A stretch of 64,000 nt of DNA from Aliikangiella marina (GCF_007004765.1 NZ_VIKR01000006.1:124001-188000); one strand, 5' to 3'. Positions 8,909-19,554 are shown, counted from the first letter of the stretch. Notes: a model not told the origin generated them from the letters alone. Made by a program: numbers and translations.

Positions 8909-8990
8909 TAGTTTTTCGCTAAATTTTAGTTATATGGCTTTTTACTGTTGCAAATCAGTTGTGTTTTGGTTTGCGGGATATCTCAAAAAG

Positions 8991-9020
8991 TTGACATAAA
9001 GTACCGGATTGATCAATATT
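8991..9020 (+). promoter_or_regulatory. Candidate sigma-70 promoter for the HD-GYP gene
   Basis: TTGACA (8991-8996) is a perfect -35 box, followed after 17 bp by CAATAT (9014-9019), a moderate -10. The HD-GYP gene begins 45 bp downstream with a good Shine-Dalgarno (AAGGGAG). Confidence 0.5.
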
Positions 9021-9064
9021 TACTCAATGCATGATAAGTCAGCTGTATTGTCAAGGGAGTGACT

Positions 9065-10309
9065 ATGAGCAAATATTCCTACCTAAACCGTGTCAGAGTT
9101 GAAGTCGAGCAACTTAAAGTTGGCATGTATGTGGGAGAATTGGATAAGCCCTGGGAACAAAGCCCGTTTCTTTTTCAAGGGTTTACGATCGAAGATGAGC
9201 TGACTCTTAGCAAGCTGCGTAAAGAATGTTCACATGTATTTGTCGATTTTAAGGATGAACATGAATACGAAAACCATCTATTAGAAACCGAGCAGTCCGC
9301 AGAATCAGATTTTGCTATCGATTCTTCTCTCTCTGAAGAACTACCTAAGGCACTCAAAGTCATCAGAGAGTCTGCCCGAGAGTTGAAATTATTGATGCGC
9401 AAAATTCAACGAGGGGATAATATTCAATTATCAGAGATTGAGATATTGGTTGAGAATTGTCTCGAAAGCTTACATCGCAACAACCGCGCCCTGGTTATTC
9501 TCTGTAATATTAAACACAAAATATTCTACGCGGCAGAGCACCCGCTAAGAGTAGCGATTTTCGCAATGGCGTTTGCAAAACACTTAAAAATGAGTGAACA
9601 ACAACTCGCCGTCATGGGAGCGAGTGCAATGCTTCATGATGTTGGCAAATTTGCTATTCCTGAGCGCGTGCTCAATAAAACCGAAGCGCTGACTAAACAA
9701 GAGAAACTGATGTTGAAGCGACATCCGATTCAAAGTTACAAAATGCTCGATCAAGTCGTTGGAGTAACTGAAGCGGTAAAAGAAGTGGCTTTGTCTCATC
9801 ACGAGCGGGTTGATGGCAAAGGCTATCCCCGGAATATACCCAATGAACGAGTGTCTCGATTTGCCAAAATCGTCTCTATTATTGATACCTACGATGCGGT
9901 GACGAGCGACCGTCCTCATAAAGAAGGAAAATCGCCCAGTTACGCATTTAAAATTCTTAATAATTACAAAGGCTCAAAATTTGATGAATTTTTAGTCAGT
10001 GAATTTATCAAGTGGATGGGAGTAATGCCTGTCGGTTCGTTAGTCGAAATGGCGACGGGTGAAGTCGGCATCGTATTGAAAAACAGCAAGCGCCAAAAAC
10101 TCAGACCTAAAGTTCTACTCGTCACCGATGAACGCAAAAAGCTCGGTTTTGAGAAGGTGGTTGACTTGTCACAAATGGATCTCCATGCGAGTGGAAGAGT
10201 ATATCAAGTGAAATCAGTACTGCCTAACGCTTCGTTTGGCATTAATATCGAGCACTATTTAGATTCGCAATCTTTTGACTCACCTAAGTGGCTCAACCCA
10301 GGGACCTAA
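9065..10309 (+). CDS. HD-GYP domain protein with DUF3391 N-terminus (putative c-di-GMP phosphodiesterase)
   Basis: The N-terminal about 60 residues (RVEVEQLKVGMYVGELDKPW) match the DUF3391 module often fused to HD-GYP. The HD-GYP domain has its HD pair at about residues 191-192 (MLHDVGKFAIP) and the hallmark HHERVDGKGYP at about 245-255, so the catalytic and GYP motifs are intact. It is expected to hydrolyse cyclic di-GMP in the cytosol. A GTG codon six bases earlier is in frame, but AAGGGAG is best spaced for the ATG at 9065. It stands alone, divergent from the arginine operon. Confidence 0.9.
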   Translation: MSKYSYLNRVRVEVEQLKVGMYVGELDKPWEQSPFLFQGFTIEDELTLSKLRKECSHVFVDFKDEHEYENHLLETEQSAESDFAIDSSLSEELPKALKVIRESARELKLLMRKIQRGDNIQLSEIEILVENCLESLHRNNRALVILCNIKHKIFYAAEHPLRVAIFAMAFAKHLKMSEQQLAVMGASAMLHDVGKFAIPERVLNKTEALTKQEKLMLKRHPIQSYKMLDQVVGVTEAVKEVALSHHERVDGKGYPRNIPNERVSRFAKIVSIIDTYDAVTSDRPHKEGKSPSYAFKILNNYKGSKFDEFLVSEFIKWMGVMPVGSLVEMATGEVGIVLKNSKRQKLRPKVLLVTDERKKLGFEKVVDLSQMDLHASGRVYQVKSVLPNASFGINIEHYLDSQSFDSPKWLNPGT

Positions 10310-10520
10310 TTATCAATTACTTTATGGTGGTCGTTACCCGACTTTTTTCGTTCGGCTAACGGCTCTTTATGTCGTTAGACGTATATGCTCAGGCCATTAT
10401 CAAGACGATTCTTTTTTGGCATTCGACAAAAAATCAATATCCGATGTTTTGTGGTTTGCAAGAAAAACCAGTATGGTAAAGTCTTAATCAGTTTCCAGTT
10501 CAAAAATATAGGAATGTACC

Positions 10521-10838
10521 ATGGCTCGCTTTTTAATGGTTTATTTGGGTGGTAATCCTCCGTCTACGCCGGAGGAGGGACAAGCACACTTTAAGAAGTA
10601 TAAGGAATGGCTCGAAAGCCTTGGCGATGCTGTTGTTAGCCCAGCGAATCCGCTAAAAAATACGCATCGAGTATCGGCTGCAGGTGGCGTCAATACGGGT
10701 AGTCAATCGACGATGTCGGGCTATACTATCGTCGAAAGTGATACCATCGAAGCAGCGATTAAGATGGCTCAGTCATGTCCTTTTCTAGAGATTGGTGGCA
10801 CCATGGAAGTTTCTGAATTAGTGCCCATGTCGATGTAG
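10521..10838 (+). CDS. YCII-related (DGPF-like) domain protein
   Basis: A small 105-residue cytosolic protein with the YCII pattern MARFLMVYLGG at the start, a helical middle (EEGQAHFKKYKEWLESLGD), SGYTIVESDTIEAAIKMAQSCPFL and the ending TMEVSELVPM. This is the alpha+beta dimeric barrel seen in YCII/DGPF proteins. Their substrate is usually unknown, and none can be assigned here. It appears monocistronic: the preceding HD-GYP gene ends 211 bp upstream and the following gene is convergent. Confidence 0.75.
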   Translation: MARFLMVYLGGNPPSTPEEGQAHFKKYKEWLESLGDAVVSPANPLKNTHRVSAAGGVNTGSQSTMSGYTIVESDTIEAAIKMAQSCPFLEIGGTMEVSELVPMSM

Positions 10839-10956
10839 AACATGTCAATGTAGAGCAAGTCATTCTAGAGTAACTCTATACAAATAACGTCCAAGTAACA
10901 TTGACCGTTAGTGAGCGGATAACCGAAAGGACGCAAAGTATCCAATAATGATTCAC

Positions 10957-10982
10957 CGCCAAAACGTAATTATGCTTTGGCG
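10957..10982. terminator. Inverted repeat between convergent genes, possible terminator
   Basis: CGCCAAA (10957-10963) and TTTGGCG (10976-10982) form a 7-bp stem with a 12-nt loop downstream of the YCII gene and downstream of phhB on the other strand. No T-run follows, so the terminator role is weak. Confidence 0.3.
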
Positions 10983-11036
10983 TTCAACGTTAAAATTTGG
11001 CGTTAGTCGTTGAAAGTTTGCGATACCATTAGAGGG

Positions 11037-11375
11037 TTAACGAAACAGTTCATCTGTTTTAGCTGCACAGATAAAATCGTTCTTATGTAAGCCTTTGATC
11101 TTATGGGTCCACCAGGTAACGGTAACTTTACCCCATTCAGTGGTGAGTGCTGGGTGGTGGTTTTCCGCTTCCGCCATATCCCCGACGCGATTTGTGAAGG
11201 CGATAGCTTCAGCAAAATTTTTAAATTTATAAATTCGTTTAAGCTGCATAATATTATTTTTAACTTCAACGACCCAGTCTGGGATTTGTTTGATGAGAGT
11301 AGCCAATTCTTCTTCTGATACTTTGGGCGCGCCAGCTTGGCAGGCTTCACATTGCTGACGGGTTAATTCTGTCAT
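11037..11375 (-). CDS. phhB: Pterin-4a-carbinolamine dehydratase
   Basis: Dehydrates 4a-hydroxytetrahydropterin produced by phenylalanine hydroxylase so that the cofactor can be recycled. The active-site motif [22 protein letters not shown] is cleanly present in the middle, then [10 protein letters not shown], as in the DCoH/PhhB family (about 112 residues, normal). Two in-frame ATGs six bases apart exist; AGGA is spaced correctly for the second, so the start is placed at 11375. It lies 57 bp after phhA on the same strand, so the two probably form a phhAB operon. Confidence 0.93.
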   Translation of the reverse strand: MTELTRQQCEACQAGAPKVSEEELATLIKQIPDWVVEVKNNIMQLKRIYKFKNFAEAIAFTNRVGDMAEAENHHPALTTEWGKVTVTWWTHKIKGLHKNDFICAAKTDELFR

Positions 11376-11432
11376 TGTCATTCCTTAGTGTTGGTTTGTT
11401 AATCATTTAATGTCTAATACGTTACAGCCTGG

Positions 11433-12257
11433 TTAACAGGCTGCGTTTTCTTTTGGTAAATAATCTGATGGCTTCATCCCTAGCTTTTTCGCTTGGCTGA
11501 TTAACAATGTTAAATCGAGCTTAATAATGTTTTGCAACTCAGCTAGCGAGTCAATTATAAAGTAGTTCTTTTGTAATTGATCGATTCTGTAATGAGTGCG
11601 AAACGCATCTAAGATATCCAGCGATTGTCGGTTAGGAATGTCGCTCTCTAAGCTGTATACGGTTTCCTCTTTTGAAGATAAAATTCCTCCACCATAGACT
11701 TTTAGTCCTTGATCGGATTTTACCAATCCGAACTCAATAGTGAACCAGTATAGCCGCGCAAGCATCGCTCGTTCCTCTTTAGTCGCATTTAATCCAAGTA
11801 TGCCATAGTGCTGAGAAAAGTCAGCGTAAGCTTGATTAGTCAGTAATGGACAGTGGCCGAACAGCTCATGAAAAATATCAGGTTCTTTAATATAGTCTAA
11901 ATCTTCACGACGCCGAATAAACGTGGCGGCGGGGAATCTGCGGTTAGCCAACAGTTCGAAGAAGCGCTCAAAGCCGATGAGTGCAGGGACTCGCTCGACT
12001 TGCCAGCCTGTCATATTCTCAAGCTTATCGTTGATATCTGGCAATTGAGGAATGCTTTGGGCACCCATGTCTAGTTTGTCTATTCCTTCCAAAAACTCCG
12101 GGCACGCTCGGTCACGAACAATCTCCATTTGTCGATTATAGAGAATCTCCCAAGTACCATTCTCCTCAGGGGTATAGTCAATGTAACCGTGTTCGTCAGG
12201 AACCTTCGAAACATAAGCCTTGGGATCGGATATTGACAAATTTGCACCGGTTTTCAT
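11433..12257 (-). CDS. phhA: Phenylalanine 4-monooxygenase
   Basis: Pterin- and iron-dependent conversion of phenylalanine to tyrosine. Iron ligands are visible as His130 and His135 (DIFHELFGHCP) and Glu175 (FTIEFGLV). At 274 residues it is the short bacterial form without the regulatory ACT domain of animals. phhB follows on the same strand. A MocR-type regulator is divergently encoded, with several CTGTAC-like sites in the shared intergenic region, so local regulation of phenylalanine catabolism is likely. Confidence 0.95.
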   Translation of the reverse strand: MKTGANLSISDPKAYVSKVPDEHGYIDYTPEENGTWEILYNRQMEIVRDRACPEFLEGIDKLDMGAQSIPQLPDINDKLENMTGWQVERVPALIGFERFFELLANRRFPAATFIRRREDLDYIKEPDIFHELFGHCPLLTNQAYADFSQHYGILGLNATKEERAMLARLYWFTIEFGLVKSDQGLKVYGGGILSSKEETVYSLESDIPNRQSLDILDAFRTHYRIDQLQKNYFIIDSLAELQNIIKLDLTLLISQAKKLGMKPSDYLPKENAAC

Positions 12258-12355
12258 TTTCTTTCCTTTTTATTTGGTTTTTCACGAGAAGGATGGCAAT
12301 TGAGTGGTTAGCCCAATTCGCCAGCATGAGGATAGTTTACAGTTAGGCAGAAATA

Positions 12356-12442
12356 AGTACAGATTCAAAAAACAACAATTAAATACAGTACAGAATGGCC
12401 AGTTGTACACTGTAGTGGTAAAATCATGTAGAAACTGTACTG
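12356..12442. promoter_or_regulatory. Cluster of CTGTAC-type half-sites between phhA and the MocR regulator
   Basis: Four related motifs occur within 90 bp: AGTACAG (12356-12362), CAGTACAG (12386-12393), TTGTACAC (12403-12410) and ACTGTACTG (12434-12442). They sit between two divergent genes, one of which encodes a GntR/MocR regulator. MocR proteins commonly bind repeated sites of this kind, so this is a candidate operator for auto-control and phhAB control. Confidence 0.5.
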
Positions 12443-12534
12443 GTTTTTACTGTTTGATAAGTTAATTCGACGCTATGACCATCCAGCAATGGGACTAGCT
12501 TTAAAGGGCGACGAAAGGCTATAGGTAGAAAAAG

Positions 12535-13968
12535 GTGATTAAAACAAAAAAACTATACCAGCAAGTTGCGGATGACTTCCGGGACTTGATTGCCAATGGT
12601 GATTTTCAACCTGGCGAGAAGATTCCTTCAATAAGAAGTATCGCTAAACAGCGTAAAATCAGTATTGCGACAGTCCAACGCTCGCTCGAAGAACTTGAGT
12701 TACGAGGGTTAATAGAAGCCAAACCCAAATCGGGTTTTTATGTAAAAATGCAGGCAAATCCGCGATCTGCGGTAGAAGCAACTTTGCTGCCAATGGTGCC
12801 TAAATCGGTAGAAATACACGAATTTGCTAGCCATATTTTTCATCAATGTGATTCTCCGGATATTGTTAACTTGGGAACAACCTACCCATCGCTAAAATAT
12901 TTTCCTGAAAAATACATTCAACAATTTGCGAGCAAGGTCATTCGACACAATATCAATGATGTGGTTGAAGTTCATTTTTCCCCTGGACAAATGAAGCTGC
13001 GCCAGGTTTTATCTAAGCGATTAAATCAAATGGGCTGCCGAGTTACCGCTGACGATCTGATTATCACTAACGGTTGCTTGGAGGGCCTGTCACTTTGTCT
13101 AAGAGCCGTCGCTAAACCTGGCGATACCATTGCGATAGAGTCTCCGGGATTTGTTGGGCTGTTCCAGTTAATTGAATCGCTCGGTTATAAAGCGATTGAG
13201 ATCCCATGTCACCCGGTTGAAGGAATGAGCTTAGAAGCTTTGGAGCTGGCTCTAGAGCAATGGCCAATTAAAGCAGTGGCTTTAGTACCGACGTTTAGTA
13301 ATCCGCTTGGTACTAATATGCCGGAAAAAAATCGTATGCGACTTGTCGAGTTGTTAGCCGACAAAGAAGTACCATTGATTGAGGATGATTTACTCGGTGA
13401 CCTATCCTTTGATGGTTCGCGAACGCGGCCATGCAAAGCATTTGATAAAAAAGGTTTAGTACTTTATTGCTCTTCAGCGAGTAAAACCGTGGCTTCGGGG
13501 TTGCGCATCGGCTGGCTAGCGCCCGGTGCTTACTATAAGGAAGTTTCTTATTTTAAGACTTTCACGAATATTAGTGCGCCGAACATTACCCAGTTAACCA
13601 TCGCTGAGTTTTTTAAAAGTGGAAAATATGACCGTTACTTGCGGCAGTTCACCGGCGCTTTGGCAAAGCGAATGTACCAATTTCAGCAAGCGATCGAAAA
13701 GTATTTCCCGCAAGGAACACGAATGTCACAACCCCAAGGTGGTTGTATTCTATGGGTGGCGCTGCCGAAAAACTTCAGCGGGTTAGCTGTTTTTGAAGCG
13801 GCAATAAAGTCGGGTATTGCCATTGTTCCTGGTCAGCTTTCAAGTGCAACATCAAAGTTTGACCATTGCATTCGCTTAAACTGTGCATGTGATCCCGAGA
13901 TTGATATCGATTCAGTCATCCAAAAACTGGCGGCGATTATTGAATCAACCCAATTACAGTCCAACTAA
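12535..13968 (+). CDS. MocR-type transcriptional regulator (GntR HTH plus aminotransferase-like domain)
   Basis: Residues 1-70 form a GntR winged helix (YQQVADDFRDLIANGDFQPG, then IPSIRSIAKQRKISIATVQRSLEELELRGLI). Residues about 100-470 are a fold-type I aminotransferase-like domain with FSNPLGT at 254-260 and the PLP lysine in SSASKTVASGLRIGW (Lys317), so cofactor binding is plausible. The start is a GTG with a poor Shine-Dalgarno. It is divergent from phhAB and is probably its regulator, though other MocR proteins control pyridoxal, GABA or taurine genes. No pyridoxine or GABA genes are nearby. Confidence 0.88.
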   Translation: MIKTKKLYQQVADDFRDLIANGDFQPGEKIPSIRSIAKQRKISIATVQRSLEELELRGLIEAKPKSGFYVKMQANPRSAVEATLLPMVPKSVEIHEFASHIFHQCDSPDIVNLGTTYPSLKYFPEKYIQQFASKVIRHNINDVVEVHFSPGQMKLRQVLSKRLNQMGCRVTADDLIITNGCLEGLSLCLRAVAKPGDTIAIESPGFVGLFQLIESLGYKAIEIPCHPVEGMSLEALELALEQWPIKAVALVPTFSNPLGTNMPEKNRMRLVELLADKEVPLIEDDLLGDLSFDGSRTRPCKAFDKKGLVLYCSSASKTVASGLRIGWLAPGAYYKEVSYFKTFTNISAPNITQLTIAEFFKSGKYDRYLRQFTGALAKRMYQFQQAIEKYFPQGTRMSQPQGGCILWVALPKNFSGLAVFEAAIKSGIAIVPGQLSSATSKFDHCIRLNCACDPEIDIDSVIQKLAAIIESTQLQSN

Positions 13969-13989
13969 TTTTATTGAATATCAATTTTT

Positions 13990-14751
13990 ATGATGAATGT
14001 TTTAGAATTTACTCCTAATCGATATGGTGGTGTCTGCGTTGATTCACATCACTTGCCTAAATCTGTCGAAGCATTTGAAAGTGCTTTAGTTGAGTCATTA
14101 GCCGCTTGGGAAAAGCAGTTTAAAGTTGTCTGGATCAGTGTGTCTGCGGACAAAGCTGCTTTATTGACAGTGCTTTATCAGCATGGATTCGAAAACCATC
14201 ACTGTGACAAAGCGAAGATTATGCTGACCAAAAAGCTTCAACAGAATGCCTTAGTGCCAGAATATGCGAATCATACGATTGGCATAGGTGGTTTGGTCAT
14301 TAACGATAAACAGGAGCTGTTGACGATTAGGGAGCAGGGCCACATCAATACTCACCCGCACAATTGGAAGTTCCCCGGTGGTATGATTGATCCTTTTGAA
14401 CATATTGAAGATGCGGTTAAACGAGAGGTATTTGAAGAAACCGGTATCGAAACTGTGTTTGAAAGCTTTATTGGGTTCCGTCATCATCATATTGGTCAAT
14501 TTAAAACGTCGAATATTTATGGTGTGTGTCGATTAAAACCAATTAGCTCAAAGATTAGTATTCAGGAGAGCGAAATTTATGATGCACGCTGGTTTCCGAT
14601 AAACGATTATTTGGCGGATGAAAAAATAGGTCAATATAATAAGTTTATTTTGAGAAGCGCATTAAAGAGTCCAGGCCTTAAGAGTATCAAACTACCAGGT
14701 TACATGGAGTCGGAAGAAGAATACGAAGTATTTATCAATATAGACGAGTGA
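13990..14751 (+). CDS. Nudix hydrolase with N-terminal pre-Nudix domain
   Basis: A complete Nudix box (G-x5-E-x7-R-E-x2-E-E-x-G-x) begins with GGMIDPFEHIEDAVK and ends REVFEETGI, in about the middle of the 253-residue protein. About 95 residues precede it and resemble the NUDT6-like N-terminal domain, which carries a GNAT-like pattern (FKVVWISVSADKAALLTVLYQHGFE). The substrate (a nucleoside diphosphate derivative) cannot be read from sequence. It starts 22 bp after the MocR gene and overlaps the following acetyltransferase gene, so the three may be co-transcribed. Confidence 0.88.
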   Translation: MMNVLEFTPNRYGGVCVDSHHLPKSVEAFESALVESLAAWEKQFKVVWISVSADKAALLTVLYQHGFENHHCDKAKIMLTKKLQQNALVPEYANHTIGIGGLVINDKQELLTIREQGHINTHPHNWKFPGGMIDPFEHIEDAVKREVFEETGIETVFESFIGFRHHHIGQFKTSNIYGVCRLKPISSKISIQESEIYDARWFPINDYLADEKIGQYNKFILRSALKSPGLKSIKLPGYMESEEEYEVFINIDE

Positions 14752-15302
14752 TTGGAAATCTTAACATGCGCGAACAAGTTGAAATCCGAGAAGTGGCTGA
14801 CAACGAAAGCGATTGTCTTTTAGAGATCGCAAGAACGACATTTGTAGAGGCATTTGCTGCGCAAAATACAGCGGAGGATATGCAACAATATTTATCGGAA
14901 AAGCTTTGCTTGATGCAAATTCAAAAAGAGCTAAGTAATAAAAACAGTCGCTTTTTCTTTGCTATGTATGATAATTCGGTTATTGGTTATTTAAAGGTTA
15001 ATTTTGCGAGTGCCCAGACAGACAGTTTTGATTTCGCTAGTTTAGAGGTTGAGCGAATATACCTACTAAATGATTATCATGGTACCGGCGCTGCGAAGCT
15101 GCTCTTTAAGCAAGCCATTGGATTGGCCAGACAAAATGCATTGCCAGTAATATGGTTAGGTGTTTGGGACCAGAATCCGCGAGCCATTCGATTTTATGAA
15201 AAGCTCGGTTTTGAAGTATTCGGAAGCCACGAATTTTTGCTCGGTTCAGCAAAGCAAAACGATTTGTTAATGAAATGTAGAGTAGCGCACCTCGATAGCT
15301 AG
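14748..15302 (+). CDS. GNAT family N-acetyltransferase
   Basis: A single GNAT domain. The acetyl-CoA loop region is ERIYLLNDYHGTGAAKLLFKQAIGLAR, and the C-terminal block VIWLGVWDQNPRAIRFYEKLGFEVFGSHEFLLG is typical. The closest general type is the RimI/PhnO-like branch that acts on small amines or proteins; the substrate is unknown. The GTG at 14748 overlaps the Nudix stop. An in-frame ATG at 14766 is an equally plausible start. Confidence 0.88.
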   Translation: MIGNLNMREQVEIREVADNESDCLLEIARTTFVEAFAAQNTAEDMQQYLSEKLCLMQIQKELSNKNSRFFFAMYDNSVIGYLKVNFASAQTDSFDFASLEVERIYLLNDYHGTGAAKLLFKQAIGLARQNALPVIWLGVWDQNPRAIRFYEKLGFEVFGSHEFLLGSAKQNDLLMKCRVAHLDS

Positions 15303-15701
15303 GGGTAATGGTTAATAGTTTTGAACTAATCGCTAGTATTTACCAAATAGTTCAGAGTATTTTGTTTTTTATTATGATCAATATATTTTATCATGGGTCT
15401 TAGGGGGCAATTCGCGATCGAACTGAATTAATAGAAAAACTTCATCAAGGAGCGAGCGATTTGTTTATAAATATAAGAAAATGCTCGCAAGGCTCATTTG
15501 AGGTTCTGGTTAGAAGAATGGGCGTAAGTTTTGAGTGAAGTTATCTTATTTTCTCTCCCAACTTCGCTACTCCGGAATTCGTCGAGCGCCGCAAAATTAT
15601 TCGAATCGGTTGAAGCTAGTGTCTTTACCGGGTAACGAAAGGTCCATCACTTAGCTATACGCGATGGTATCTCCCTTAGCAAAATTAACTAAAGCTTAAA
15701 C
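15303..15701. other. 399-bp convergent intergenic region, no gene seen
   Basis: Lies between the GNAT gene and the 3' end of metH. No ORF with coding character, tRNA, riboswitch core or strong terminator was recognised. A weak CCATC/GATGG inverted repeat lies around 15643-15666. Confidence 0.6.
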
Positions 15702-18700
15702 TCAAGCATCATACCCCAAATTAGGTGCTAACCATCTCTCAGCGGTTTCAAGATCCCAACCTTTTCGTTTAGCGTAACTTTCGACTTGTTCCTTTGATAT
15801 TTTACCAACACCAAAATATTGTGATTCAGGGTGCGCAAAATACCAGCCTGATACTGCAGCCGTTGGATACATGGCAAAATTTTCTGTAATTTTCAAGCCA
15901 ATAGTTTCATCCGGATTGAGCAAATCCCAAAGTGTACCTTTCTCCGTATGATCTGGACATGCAGGATAGCCTGGAGCCGGGCGAATCCCTTGATATCGTT
16001 CTGCAATCAGTTCGTCGTTTGTAAAAGACTCATCGGCCGCATATCCCCAAAATTCTTTCCGCACTCTTTCATGCATTCTTTCTGCAAATGCTTCTGCAAG
16101 TCTATCGGCGAGAGCTTTTAATAGTATCGCTGAATAGTCGTCGTGTGCGGCTTCAAATTTCTCGACATACTCATCGATACCTATACCTGCGGTTACCGCA
16201 AAAGCGCCAATAAAATCTGTTTTCCCGGAGTCTTTAGGCGCGACAAAGTCCGCTAAAGCGTGATTGGCTTTACCGTGTCGGGTTTGTTTTTGTTGACGCA
16301 GAAAATGAAGCTTGTGTGAGACTTTTTGGCAGCTATTATCAGTATAGATTTCGATATCATCATGTTCGACACTGTTCGCATTAAAAAAGCCGATGACAGC
16401 TCTTGCTGTCAACCACTTTTCATCAACGATTTTCGTCAACATCTCTTGTGCATCGTCGAATAGCTTTCTTGCAGACTCGCCGACTAGATCGTCTTCGAGA
16501 ATATTCGGATATCGCCCAGCGAGTTCCCAACTTCTAAAAAAAGGCGTCCAATCAATGCGCTCAACCAAGTCTGATAAAGGGTAATCGTCAAAAACTTTAC
16601 TGCCAACAAAAGTTGGTTCTGGTATCTGATAACTTTGCCAGTCGATAGCTGATTTAAATTCTCTCGATTGTTCTAAACTGGTGTGCTTTATTTTCGTTTG
16701 CTTGGCTTCGCGCTCTTGGCGAAGCGTCTGGTATTCTTGTTTAATTTCTGAAACATACTCTAGCGCATGTTCGTGACTCAGTAGTTGCGTTGCCGCGGTT
16801 ACTACACGCGATGCGTCGGTAATATAGATTACCGAGTGTTCATAGTTGGGGTCGATTTTGACCGCTGTATGAATTTTAGACGTTGTCGCTCCGCCGATTA
16901 ATAACGGGATTGATAGACCTTGACGTTGCATTTCTTTCGCAACAAAAACCATTTCATCTAAAGAAGGGGTTATTAAACCTGACAAACCAATTAAATCGCA
17001 TTGCGCTTTTTTTGCTTCCTGAATGATTTTGTCACAGCTGACCATAACGCCGAGATCGATTACCTCATAACCATTACATTGCAAAACAACGCCAACAATA
17101 TTTTTACCGATATCATGAACGTCGCCTTTGACGGTTGCGAGTAAAATCTTTCCTTTAGGTTTATCATCCAACTTTAACGCTTTCTTTTCTGCTTCCATAA
17201 AAGGCTCTAGGTAAGCAACTGCTTTTTTCATCACTCGAGCTGACTTGACAACTTGAGGTAGAAACATTTTTCCAGAGCCGAAAAGATCGCCAACAATATT
17301 CATGCCGTCCATTAAAGGACCTTCAATCACATTAAGTGGGCGATCGACTGTTTGTCTTGCCGCTTCGACGTCTTCTTCGATAAACTCGGTAATGCCTTTT
17401 ACTAATGCATGTTCGATTCTTTTGTTAACCTCAGCCTCTCGCCAAGCGAGTTTTTCTTCTTGTTTTTCATCGTTTCCATCGGCGCGATATCGTTCAGCAA
17501 TGGAAACGAGCTTTTCTGTCGCGTCGTCAGATTTATTGAGGACCACATTTTCAACTGCCGTGCACAACTCTGGCTCAATCTCTGAATAGACTTCTAGCTG
17601 ACCGGCATTTACGATTCCCATATCCATGCCTGCTTTTACTGCATGATATAAAAACACGGCGTGGATTGCTTCGCGGACAGGATTGTTACCCCTAAAAGAG
17701 AAAGAGACATTAGAAACGCCGCCCGATACTAGTGCGCCTGGCAAGTTTTGTTTTATCCAGCGGGTCGCTTCAATAAAATCTACGGCGTAATTATTATGTT
17801 CTTCAATGCCCGTTGCGATCGCAAATATATTGGGATCAAAAATAATATCTGATGCCGGAAAGCCAACCTTTACAGTGAGAACATCGTATGCGCGTTGGCA
17901 AATTTCGATTTTCCTTTGAAAGCTATCCGCTTGCCCGTTTTCGTCGAATGCCATAACGATAACTGCGGCGCCGTACTTCATTGCTTTTTTGGCATGTTCA
18001 ATAAACTCAGCTTCGCCTTCCTTCAGGGAAATCGAATTGATAATCCCTTTGCCTTGAATGCACTTTAGGCCAGCTTCAATGATTTCCCACTTGCTTGAGT
18101 CGAGCATAACCGGAACTCTTGAAATGTCCGGTTCGGCGGCGATTAAATTTAAAAAACGAACCATACATGCCTTTGAATCCAGCATGCCTTCATCCATGTT
18201 TATATCAATAATTTGCGCGCCATTTTCAACCTGTTGGCGTGCGACATCTAGTGCGGCTTCCAAATCGTTTTCTTTAATTAAGCGCAGAAACTTGGCCGAC
18301 CCAGTTACATTGGTTCGTTCGCCAACATTGATAAAAAGACTATTATTGTCGATCGTTAAAGGTTCTAATCCAGACGATCGAAGGGCTGGTTTTATCGCGT
18401 TGAGCTTGCGCGGGAGTTTATTTTTGCTGATAGATTGCATTGCTTGAATATGCTCGGGCGTAGTACCACAGCAGCCGCCAACAATATTCAGCAATCCAGA
18501 ATCAGCCCACTCCGATAACTCGTTCACCATATCCTCTGGCGTTTCGTCATAACCGCCGAACTCGTTAGGTAAACCTGCATTTGGATGGGCTGAAACAAAA
18601 CAATCAGCGATGCGTGACAGTTCTGCAATATAGGGTCGTAAGTCTTTAGCGCCAAGTGCGCAATTGAGCCCAAAACTAATCGGCTTTGCATGTTGCAGAG

Positions 18701-19394
18701 AATTATAAAAAGCCTCTGTCGTTTGTCCAGTTAGCGTTCTGCCTGACTGATCGGTAATAGTCCCAGATATCATTACGGGTCGAATATTTTTCTCATTTTC
18801 GAAATATTCTTCGACGGCGTAAATTGCCGCTTTGGCATTTAACGTATCGAAGACGGTCTCGATAAGAATGATATCTGCACCACCTTCAACCAATGCTTTG
18901 GTAGATTCGTAGTATGCGATTTTAAGCTCATCAAAATCGATAGCACGGAAACCGGGGTCGTTTACATCTGGAGAAATGCTAGCTGCTTTGTTAGTCGGTC
19001 CTAAAACACCGGCAACGAAGCGAGGTTTGTCTTTAGTCGAAAATTCAACCGCGACTTGTTTCGCGATTTTCGCAGATTCAAAGTTAATCTCAGCAGACAG
19101 AGATTGCATATCATAATCAGCCATAGCAACAGTCGTTGCATTGAAAGTGTTGGTCTCAATGATGTCTGAACCGGCCTCAAGATAAGCTCGATGAATTGAT
19201 TTAATGGCCTCAGCTTGAGTGATACTAAGCAAGTCATTATTGCCTTTTAAGTCACAATGCCAATCTGCAAAACGCTCGCCGCGATAATCTTCCTCAGTAA
19301 ACTGGTAGGACTGAATCATAGTGCCCATCGCACCATCTAGAAGTAAAATTCGTTCTTCCAGTAAGAGTTTTAATTTATCACTACAATCACTCAT
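15702..19394 (-). CDS. metH: Cobalamin-dependent methionine synthase
   Basis: Transfers a methyl group from methyltetrahydrofolate to homocysteine via cobalamin. All four modules are visible in order: homocysteine domain with zinc cysteines in GLNCALG and [10 protein letters not shown]; folate domain ([14 protein letters not shown]); B12 cap/binding domain with the DVHDIG histidine that ligates cobalt; and the C-terminal reactivation domain with [14 protein letters not shown] for AdoMet. The length of about 1230 matches E. coli MetH (1227). A TTG one codon upstream is in frame, but ATG 19394 is chosen. No B12 riboswitch was recognised upstream. It is followed upstream by cysB on the same strand and forms part of a methionine/cysteine gene block. 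Confidence 0.97.
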   Translation of the reverse strand: MSDCSDKLKLLLEERILLLDGAMGTMIQSYQFTEEDYRGERFADWHCDLKGNNDLLSITQAEAIKSIHRAYLEAGSDIIETNTFNATTVAMADYDMQSLSAEINFESAKIAKQVAVEFSTKDKPRFVAGVLGPTNKAASISPDVNDPGFRAIDFDELKIAYYESTKALVEGGADIILIETVFDTLNAKAAIYAVEEYFENEKNIRPVMISGTITDQSGRTLTGQTTEAFYNSLQHAKPISFGLNCALGAKDLRPYIAELSRIADCFVSAHPNAGLPNEFGGYDETPEDMVNELSEWADSGLLNIVGGCCGTTPEHIQAMQSISKNKLPRKLNAIKPALRSSGLEPLTIDNNSLFINVGERTNVTGSAKFLRLIKENDLEAALDVARQQVENGAQIIDINMDEGMLDSKACMVRFLNLIAAEPDISRVPVMLDSSKWEIIEAGLKCIQGKGIINSISLKEGEAEFIEHAKKAMKYGAAVIVMAFDENGQADSFQRKIEICQRAYDVLTVKVGFPASDIIFDPNIFAIATGIEEHNNYAVDFIEATRWIKQNLPGALVSGGVSNVSFSFRGNNPVREAIHAVFLYHAVKAGMDMGIVNAGQLEVYSEIEPELCTAVENVVLNKSDDATEKLVSIAERYRADGNDEKQEEKLAWREAEVNKRIEHALVKGITEFIEEDVEAARQTVDRPLNVIEGPLMDGMNIVGDLFGSGKMFLPQVVKSARVMKKAVAYLEPFMEAEKKALKLDDKPKGKILLATVKGDVHDIGKNIVGVVLQCNGYEVIDLGVMVSCDKIIQEAKKAQCDLIGLSGLITPSLDEMVFVAKEMQRQGLSIPLLIGGATTSKIHTAVKIDPNYEHSVIYITDASRVVTAATQLLSHEHALEYVSEIKQEYQTLRQEREAKQTKIKHTSLEQSREFKSAIDWQSYQIPEPTFVGSKVFDDYPLSDLVERIDWTPFFRSWELAGRYPNILEDDLVGESARKLFDDAQEMLTKIVDEKWLTARAVIGFFNANSVEHDDIEIYTDNSCQKVSHKLHFLRQQKQTRHGKANHALADFVAPKDSGKTDFIGAFAVTAGIGIDEYVEKFEAAHDDYSAILLKALADRLAEAFAERMHERVRKEFWGYAADESFTNDELIAERYQGIRPAPGYPACPDHTEKGTLWDLLNPDETIGLKITENFAMYPTAAVSGWYFAHPESQYFGVGKISKEQVESYAKRKGWDLETAERWLAPNLGYDA

Positions 19395-19554
19395 CAATTT
19401 ATCATCCCAGTTTTCAGTTGCTTGTATTTCGCTTTTGATTAATTCTTGTGATCTAATTTAAGGTATTGCTTCGTATTGACTCAGTGCTTACTGCTTCGTG
19501 TTACAATGTGCTGATTAGTCAGAAACAGGTTGTAATCACTTAACCCTGATATAA

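Noticed and set aside
10275-10487. A 70-codon ORF overlapping the end of the HD-GYP gene.
   Set aside because: It lacks a convincing start, has unusual composition and sits mostly in intergenic DNA; taken as a chance frame.
10915-10945. GGATAACCGAAAGGACGCAAAG resembles the P1b core of a GEMM-I cyclic di-GMP riboswitch, near an HD-GYP gene.
   Set aside because: The second half of the GEMM motif is missing, and the site lies downstream of the YCII gene and before convergent genes, so there is no transcript start it could control.
18058-18447. Plus-strand ORFs of 60-130 codons inside metH and other genes.
   Set aside because: All lie opposite well-supported genes and show no family motifs; they are shadows.
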